Both the position numbers and the translations under genes were made by a program. Source: Gymnogyps californianus (Eukaryota > Chordata > Aves > Accipitriformes > Cathartidae). From it: a stretch of DNA of 64,000 nt. The notes below the pieces were generated by a model. It was not told the DNA's origin. It saw nothing but the letters and a program-made list of their open reading frames with translations, and ran no database searches. This document shows positions 59,813-64,000 of the stretch, piece by piece. Every line of letters starts with the position of its first letter. Within the stretch, counting starts at the first letter, position 1. Location of the stretch: assembly GCF_018139145.2 (NCBI RefSeq), contig NC_059481.1, forward strand, positions 5,816,368 through 5,880,367, given 5' to 3'.

Positions 59813-62224
59813 CTTACTCATAAACTATTCTGTTTCTTGGAAAACCAACCCTGTGTTCCTTGTCCTTCTGCCTGCTACCCCAGATCTCCTCTTACTGATT
59901 TAGCAGACTAACAGTTTAGTTCTCTGAGTAGTTTAACATTCCATAAGCTGGCATTGCCAAACAAATGCACCCCTCCCTTGTGCGAGCACATGCAGCATCT
60001 CTGCAGTCATGTGGGGAATTAAGTCAGGAAACTGATTCAGGTTGAAGTTAATCCCCCAAAGAACACTTTCAACCTGAGTCGTTCCTTCATTTGGCTCTGG
60101 CAGTGCAGCTGTACAGGCACCAGGAGAAGGGGGGAGAGGGAGGGGAGGCCAGCTCCGTTCAATGACTGGGGATTTCTGCTGGCTAAAATGGTTGTGAAGT
60201 TAGTGGGGTCGAGTTCATCAAAACCTTAACCAAAATCAGTTCTAGTTTCTTCTTTCTTTCCAGTGCAGATTGCATGCTTTGAATTTTCCCCATGTCTGTA
60301 GAGCCCACCCAAAGCACGGTGATGGGGCAGCTGAGAAATCCAGAGTGCAGGGGAAGCTTTGGATGAGTTCTTAGTGTGGTGATGTTTTAGACCTTCCCTG
60401 CGTGGCAAGTTTTTCTTGCGTGGCTGCTATCATTAAAAAAGCTTGACTCTATATGAGCCTTTTCTGTTTGAAGTTAAACTATTTCTGAGGAGTTACAAAT
60501 GCAATCAGAGAAGAGCACTGTTACCAGGATAAGTACGTTTATAAAGGGAATCACATAATTTAAGTGTTGCAGCTTAATGCCACATCTCTCCTTGCACCAC
60601 GTTAACCTACGTGAGCTCACGTTACTTTGCCTTTCTGCCTTGAGTGGTTCTGTAGAAAACAAGACAAATTGGAATTGCTTGCGTGCATGTTTTTAGTCTT
60701 CAGCTGGAGTATTATCTCCAGCTTTCTGCTGTGACTTTCACGTGAGAGTCATACATACGGGGAGAACCCCCTGTTTTGCTGATCCCTCTCTCAAAAGTGG
60801 CATTCAGAGAGCTTCCAAACTGCTGTGCTGAGGTGTGCTTTCAGCTTTCAAAACAGTATGTATTGAATCCTGCTGCTTCACTTGAAGGACTGCAACATAG
60901 GAGAACCTGTAAGTGTGGAATGATGCCCTCATCCTGACTACATCAGAGGTCCAGAAGACTTTAAGTAGGGACCTTGGCATGCTAATAACTTGGTTGTTGA
61001 TGACTAAGGCAGGAAGAAGGGTGCCAATGACATTTAGGAGACCGAAAGAAGGAGTTCTCTTACTTAAGAAATTGCTACAGAAGAGAACAGAACAGAACAT
61101 TTTTTTAATGACTGCTGTTAACATTTTCTACACAAGGATGATATCTTTTCACCTGAACTGCCCTACGACCCCCTGAAAAATCTTTTTTGCTGTCTTTGTG
61201 GCTGAACCCTGTCCCCCCACTTTTCTGCTTTTTTGTCTTCTGGCTGGAGTGTGAGGCCTCGCTGGGAGAGTGAGAGGGTGTTGCAGATGGTCCTCAGTGC
61301 CATAAACTTCTGTTGCAGAAAAACTCTGGCCTCTGTCAGCTGCAGCCACAGTCCCTGTTCCAACCCGGCCATCTCAGAATCCTCAAAAGAAACGTGTGTG
61401 GGATTGTTGTATTCATTTTTTTGTTTGGGCCTTGCTCAAAGGCTCAAGATTGGGACATAAATCAGTTTGGTTTTCCTCCTCCACTGAATACGGATCGTAA
61501 CATTACAGCACAGCAACTTTGTGTAGTAGGAACCTAACAAAAAACAGATTTTAACATAGTCACTAGTTCCTTTGAAGGAGGCAGTGTTAGCAATTATGAT
61601 GTAGACTAGACGTTGGTAAGAACTTACCAAATAATTACAGGCTTCCTAAAGTACTATAGTATGAGTAATTGCAGGTTTAAAAATGTTATTATGAGGAGTA
61701 GTTTATACCGAAACTTCATCCTGCTCTTTGAAACCAGAATCCATAACTCTCATCTTGCCATAGCAAATGCTTGTCCTTCTCCACAGAAGAATGTAGACTT
61801 GCTTTATTGTACAGCAAATGTTCTGTGGTACATTATTTAAATTAGCATATAATAGAAACCTAATTGCCCACTAGGGCCCAAAGCTTTAGCTGGTGGAGAT
61901 CAATGTGCTTCCACTGAAGCCAGTGTAGCAATGTTGATTTTCACCCCTTGAGGATCTGGCTCAGCAGCTTGTTTCTATTCCAGGCATTGTTAAAGGAGAT
62001 AGTGTTTTTAGAATATTAAACCATGGCATTGTCAGAGATAGTCAACTCAATTTACGTGCAAGTGAAGAGAAATAAAGCGGTAAACCCATTATTTTTATCT
62101 GAGGATTTCAATTTACGTTGTCGATTATTCATATTGACTGATCTGGTACAACAGGGAAATCACGAGCGTGGGGTCATCTTGTTGTGGTTTTAATTTCCTC
62201 CGTCTGTAGTTATCTAATCCTCTC
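59813..62224 (+). other. RORA: RORA4 intron 1; no confirmed gene
   Basis: Intron-like sequence with a locally GC-richer segment at about 61150-61440 that is open for 90 codons on the minus strand (61163-61435). I could not identify a protein family and did not call it a gene. A 14-base perfect palindrome ACGTGAGCTCACGT lies at 60609-60622. No RNA gene was recognised. Confidence 0.4.
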
Positions 62225-62300
62225 AGTGTGAGCAAGCATGATTAGTATTTATTTCTATTCTGTGTGCCAGTGCCCTGGGCCAGGTTCTGTGCTAAATCCA
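62225..62300 (-). mobile_element. Possible MIR-type SINE tail
   Basis: TAGTATTTATTTCTATTCTG, TGTGCCAGTGCCCTGGGCCA and GGTTCTGTGCTAAATCC resemble the reverse MIR 3' portion (ACATTTATTGAGCGCTTACT ... TGTGCCAGGCACTGTGCTAAG). The match is shorter and more diverged than those at 57-60 kb. Confidence 0.35.
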
Positions 62301-64000
62301 AAGTGACTCTCCTACTTAATTGGCATTAACTTGTGCTGCAATAATATAAATAAAAACTTGTACTTTCTGTGTAAAGCATCCGCAACTCCCCAAACAGATT
62401 TCTTCTACGTGGATGTTCTGCCCCGATGTTAAGGCTTGTAATATATCTGTTTGTGTTTTTTATTCAGTTTGGAACTTTTTCTAGCAATGTTTTCCAAATA
62501 ATACTTTGGGAAACACAGGTTTGGAAAGAATCCGGCTGCTTGTTAACTATTGAGACGCTACCAGGAGCGTTGTTACAGCTCTACCACTGGTTAATAAATT
62601 GCTACAGTAAGAACAACTGCTGTCTCTCTGGAGAGTCAAGTACCAAAATGAACAATAATTCTTCACTTTGTCAAATGGTTTTTACAATCATTTGGAATGC
62701 TTGCTTAGAGAAGCTTCTTTTACTTAATGAATGCTCCATTCAGGAATAGGGAAACTTTAGGGCTGAGCTGAGCCGAGCCAATAGTTCTTCTTTGTGGAGT
62801 TTGTTTCCTCTCCTTTCACTTCCATTATTCTCGGAAGACCTCTGGCTGCTCCCCCACTTATATCTGCTTCCATTTGTCTCCTGGGAGCTTTGGATAATCA
62901 AATTTATGCTGCAAGTATTCTTCTGAGAGTAGGAATGGGGGAGTTCTGGTTAAACGTTTTGAGTCTTTATCAAGGACAGTATAGTAACTGTGTGTGAGCC
63001 TTTTAAAATAGTACAGTGTTAAAACTGTACAAATTTGGAGTTGCCTGGCATTCGTTCTTGTCTATTTTTTGCTGCATGCAGAACACAAGCATTGGAAGAA
63101 ACATCAGCAAGAATGTTGGGTAAAGACCGTCTTCAAAGGGTTGAGAGATTATGTTCTTCGTTCTCCATAAGTTATTGTATGGCTTCATTCAGCTCTGATT
63201 ACAAGGTTGTTTTCTTGTCCTGACAAAGTGATGAAGCTTAGCTCATTAAATGGTTTGAATTGTCTTTGGATAAAATGATTGCAATAATACAGGTGCTGTT
63301 TCTATTATTTTCTTCTAACTTTTATCAAGCCTCCTTTATTTGAGGAAACACAAATCCAATACATTCACTACTTGTCAGCTTCTACCTTTTTGGGTGATTT
63401 GGCCTTTAGAACCTAGTGTTAACCACGTGAAGCAAGTCGTTTTTTTTCCTTTTAATCTGTCAAATGCATTTAGCAATAGTTGACTCAGTCATTTTATTCT
63501 GTAATCTCCTGTTTGTACTCGTATTCTACTCAATGCGTGTATTCTGCCTGGTTCTGTGGGACACAGGATTGTCTTTTCCTTATTGTGCTGTCAGACTTGT
63601 TTGAAAAAGATGTCAGTATTCTCTGTTTGGGGTTTTTTGGTGGCCATTTTGCAATTTTGTGATTTTTTTTATAAACGTAGTAAAGTATTAAGGCATTGAT
63701 ATAGATGTTGATGGCAAGTCAGCACATCATCAAGTTCCTTTGTTTTCAGTACTGGGTTTTTTCAGCTTCGATGTGTTGTTTTTTTTTTTCCCCTTAAAAA
63801 CATGGGGACACATTGAACACGTGGCCAGAGACTTACGTAACATGAGTCATCCCATGTTGAGGTAAGGAAGCCATCTTAGAGCCAGGTGCCTGAGACCAGC
63901 ATTGTGTTATCTCCATTGCAAAGATAACAAACATTAAAATTTTAGAGTCTGATGGCCAAATGGCACACCACCAAACATGATAGCTTTTCTTTTCCCTGAA
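62301..64000 (+). other. RORA: RORA4 intron 1, end of window; no gene seen
   Basis: AT-rich, with CACGTG E-boxes at 63424-63429 and 63818-63823 and short T runs. No exon, RNA gene or transposon was recognised. The shared DNA-binding-domain exon of ROR-alpha (starting CA, then codons for QIEIIPCK) does not appear in the window. Confidence 0.45.

Overview
The window looks like bird nuclear DNA. It is AT-rich and repeat-poor, its one substantial transposon is a CR1 LINE (the dominant avian family), and a few worn amniote-wide relics (MIR-type SINEs, L2-like and RTE-like LINE pieces, a hAT-like end) make up most of the rest. There are no bacterial-style genes. The only protein-coding exon I can defend is 31 coding bases at 34342-34372 inside a strong CpG island. 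They read MMCFVLAAMK plus one base and stop at a good splice donor. This matches the isoform-specific N-terminus of the nuclear receptor ROR-alpha isoform 4 (RORA4), whose mammalian form begins MMYFVIAAMKA. The exon ends in phase 1, as the ROR family requires (the next exon supplies CA for Ala or Ser, then Gln-Ile-Glu). I therefore read the window as the internal RORA4 promoter and first exon on the + strand. The DNA to its left would be a long intron of the transcripts that start further upstream, and the DNA to its right would be the first intron of RORA4.

Layout. 1-30.9 kb is intron-like DNA with a 5'-truncated, dead CR1 (about 2.07-3.47 kb, + strand), an unidentified broken protein-like stretch on the minus strand (about 16.57-17.23 kb), an RTE-like reverse-transcriptase relic (about 23.65-24.12 kb, minus) and an L2-like relic (about 27.70-28.14 kb, minus). 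A small CpG island sits at 30.93-31.30 kb. The main CpG island at about 33.59-34.82 kb holds the RORA4 promoter, a GC-rich leader with two upstream ORFs, and the exon. From 34.373 kb to the end is intron-like DNA with a short CR1 3' end (about 45.68-45.83 kb), a hAT-like end (about 53.43 kb), and a run of MIR-type relics at 57.2-59.9 kb that also contains a perfect RORE and a pair of CACGTG E-boxes.

Most interesting points: the proximal upstream ORF ends in a TGA that overlaps the RORA4 start codons (ATGATG), a geometry suited to termination-reinitiation; a farther upstream ORF has four in-frame ATGs; and clock-type motifs lie among MIR relics in the intron of a clock gene. No undescribed multi-gene system is visible. 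Transcription start sites, splicing of the exon and conservation cannot be settled from sequence alone.
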